Shown here in pieces: positions 63,100 through 64,000 of a stretch of DNA of 64,000 bases (position 1 is its first letter; every line of letters begins with the position of its first letter). The translations under genes and the position numbers were made by a program. This stretch comes from Sceloporus undulatus (Eukaryota > Chordata > Lepidosauria > Squamata > Phrynosomatidae). The DNA is taken from NCBI RefSeq assembly GCF_019175285.1, contig NC_056527.1:118052016-118116015 (forward strand), given 5' to 3'. Under the pieces are notes generated by a model. The model had not been told where the DNA came from, searched no databases, and saw only the letters and a program-made list of their open reading frames with translations.

Positions 63100-63945
63100 T
63101 AGTTAGCATCATAGAATTGGAAGAGACCCCAAGGGCCCTGATCCAGTCCAACCCGCTTCTGCCATGCAGGAACTCACAATCAAAGCATCCCCAACAGCTG
63201 GCCATCCAGCCTCTGTTTAAAAACCTCCAAAAGAAGGAGACTCCGCCACTTTTCGAGGGAATGTCTTCCACTGTTTCTTACCATCAGGAAGTTCCCCTTA
63301 ATCTTGAGCTGGAATCGCTTTTCCTGCAGTTTGCATCCATTGCTCCAAGTCCTATTCTCTAGAGCAGCAGAAAACAAGCTAGCTCCCTCCTTTAATAATA
63401 ATAATGATGATAATAATAATAATAATGATAATAAAATTTATTTATATCCCGCCTCTCTACAAAATGCAATCAGGGCGGCTTACAAGATTAAAGTATACAG
63501 TCCGAACCCTCAAACCCCCCCCCTTTAAAATACAATTAAACAATGTAGAATTTAAAACATAAAACATACTTTAAAAAAAAGTATGTCTATATGACATCCT
63601 TTCAAACACTTTAACAGGGCTGTCATGTCCCCTCTTAACCTTCTCTTCTCCAGGCTAAACATCCCCAGCTCCCTCAGTCCTTCCTCATAGAGCTTCATGG
63701 TTTCCAGACCCTTCATCATTTTAGTGGCCCTCCTTTGGACTCAGGGCTCCAGTTTCTCAATGTCCTTTTTGAATGGTTTTGCCCAGAACTGGACACAGGA
63801 TGATTCCAGGTGGGGCCTGGACAAAGCAGAATAGAGTGGCACTATTACAACAACTATTAGTTGTTGGATGGCCTTCTGTCGGAGTGCTTTGATGGTGAAT
63901 TCCTGCATGGCAGAAGGGAGTTGGACTGTCTGCATGGCCCTTAGT
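63100..63945 (-). mobile_element. CR1 LINE 3' end, interrupted
   Basis: Starts at the CATAGAATTGGAAGAGACCC terminus and, after an insert, continues to [17 protein letters not shown] on the minus strand. The tail end near 63850-63945 belongs to another CR1 terminus in plus orientation. Confidence 0.9.
63393..63590 (+). mobile_element. Short retroelement inserted in CR1
   Basis: (AAT)n, then TTTATTTATATCCCGCCTCT, AATCAGGGCGGCTTACAAGA and an A-rich stretch ending GTATGTCTATATG, after which CR1 resumes (GACATCCTTTCAAACACTTT). Confidence 0.75.
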
Positions 63946-64000
63946 GGAACATGGACTCTCTCAGAGTGTGCTAGACTGTCCTTCGCTAGAGGCCTTTAAG

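Larger units (their letters stand above)
50766..64000 (+). other. FGF11: FGF11 intron 1 (5' part)
   Basis: Inferred from the GTAAGT donor and the absence of any exon 2-like frame to the right edge. Packed with SINEs, CR1 ends and inverted-repeat elements listed separately. 50900-51930 has short CTGCAGGGGGC-type motifs (near 50945, 51120, 51182) but no recognised element; (GTT)n at about 51852-51875. Confidence 0.8.

Noticed and set aside
1-64000. Endogenous retrovirus or LTR element
   Set aside because: I saw no paired long terminal repeats with primer site and no gag, protease or envelope-like frame; the reverse transcriptase pieces are CR1 and RTE type.

Overview
The window is vertebrate nuclear DNA, almost certainly from a squamate reptile (a lizard). 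The evidence is the repeat content: tRNA-headed SINEs with a BovB-like tail (Sauria SINE type), 5S-rRNA-headed SINEs with the same tail, BovB/RTE and CR1 LINE fragments, and many short inverted-repeat DNA elements. There are no bacterial-style operons; genes are split by introns with GT-AG borders.

Three host genes, all on the + strand, could be assembled from the sequence. (1) A SPEM1 (spermatid maturation 1) orthologue in three coding exons (9015-9146, 12039-12096, 16671-17620; 379 residues). (2) TMEM102 (CBAP), a Mab-21-type protein, in two coding exons (23223-23424, 24349-25370; 407 residues), with a likely noncoding first exon ending near 21666. (3) The first coding exon of FGF11 (FHF3) at 50573-50765; the rest of FGF11 lies beyond the right edge. 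The order SPEM1-TMEM102-FGF11 matches mammalian synteny (human 17p13.1, NLGN2-SPEM1-SPEM2-SPEM3-TMEM102-FGF11-CHRNB1), which supports all three calls.

Layout. 1-9 kb: repeats, microsatellites and a few unique stretches, no recognised gene. 9-17.6 kb: SPEM1 with repeat-filled introns. 17.6-21.4 kb: a palindrome-unit array, a TIR element, a candidate conserved noncoding block and then a dense one-strand array of ACTACAnnTCCCAGnATGC motifs (ZNF143/Staf type) just before the probable TMEM102 promoter. 21.4-25.4 kb: TMEM102. 25.4-49.5 kb: a long repeat-rich spacer with several candidate noncoding regulatory blocks and a repeat carrying a hammerhead-ribozyme-like core. 49.5-50.8 kb: FGF11 promoter, 5' leader and exon 1. 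50.8-64 kb: FGF11 intron 1, rich in 5S-derived SINEs, CR1 pieces and large inverted repeats.

The genes are not functionally linked: SPEM1 acts in spermatids, TMEM102 in cytokine and chemokine signalling, FGF11 as an intracellular modulator of ion channels. The most unusual features are the ZNF143-like motif array, the in-frame heptapeptide repeat of SPEM1, the absence of visible SPEM2/SPEM3, the hammerhead-like core, and several families of palindromic elements, some nested or built from amplified palindromic subunits. Repeat boundaries are read by eye and are accurate to roughly ten to thirty bases unless a target-site duplication is stated.
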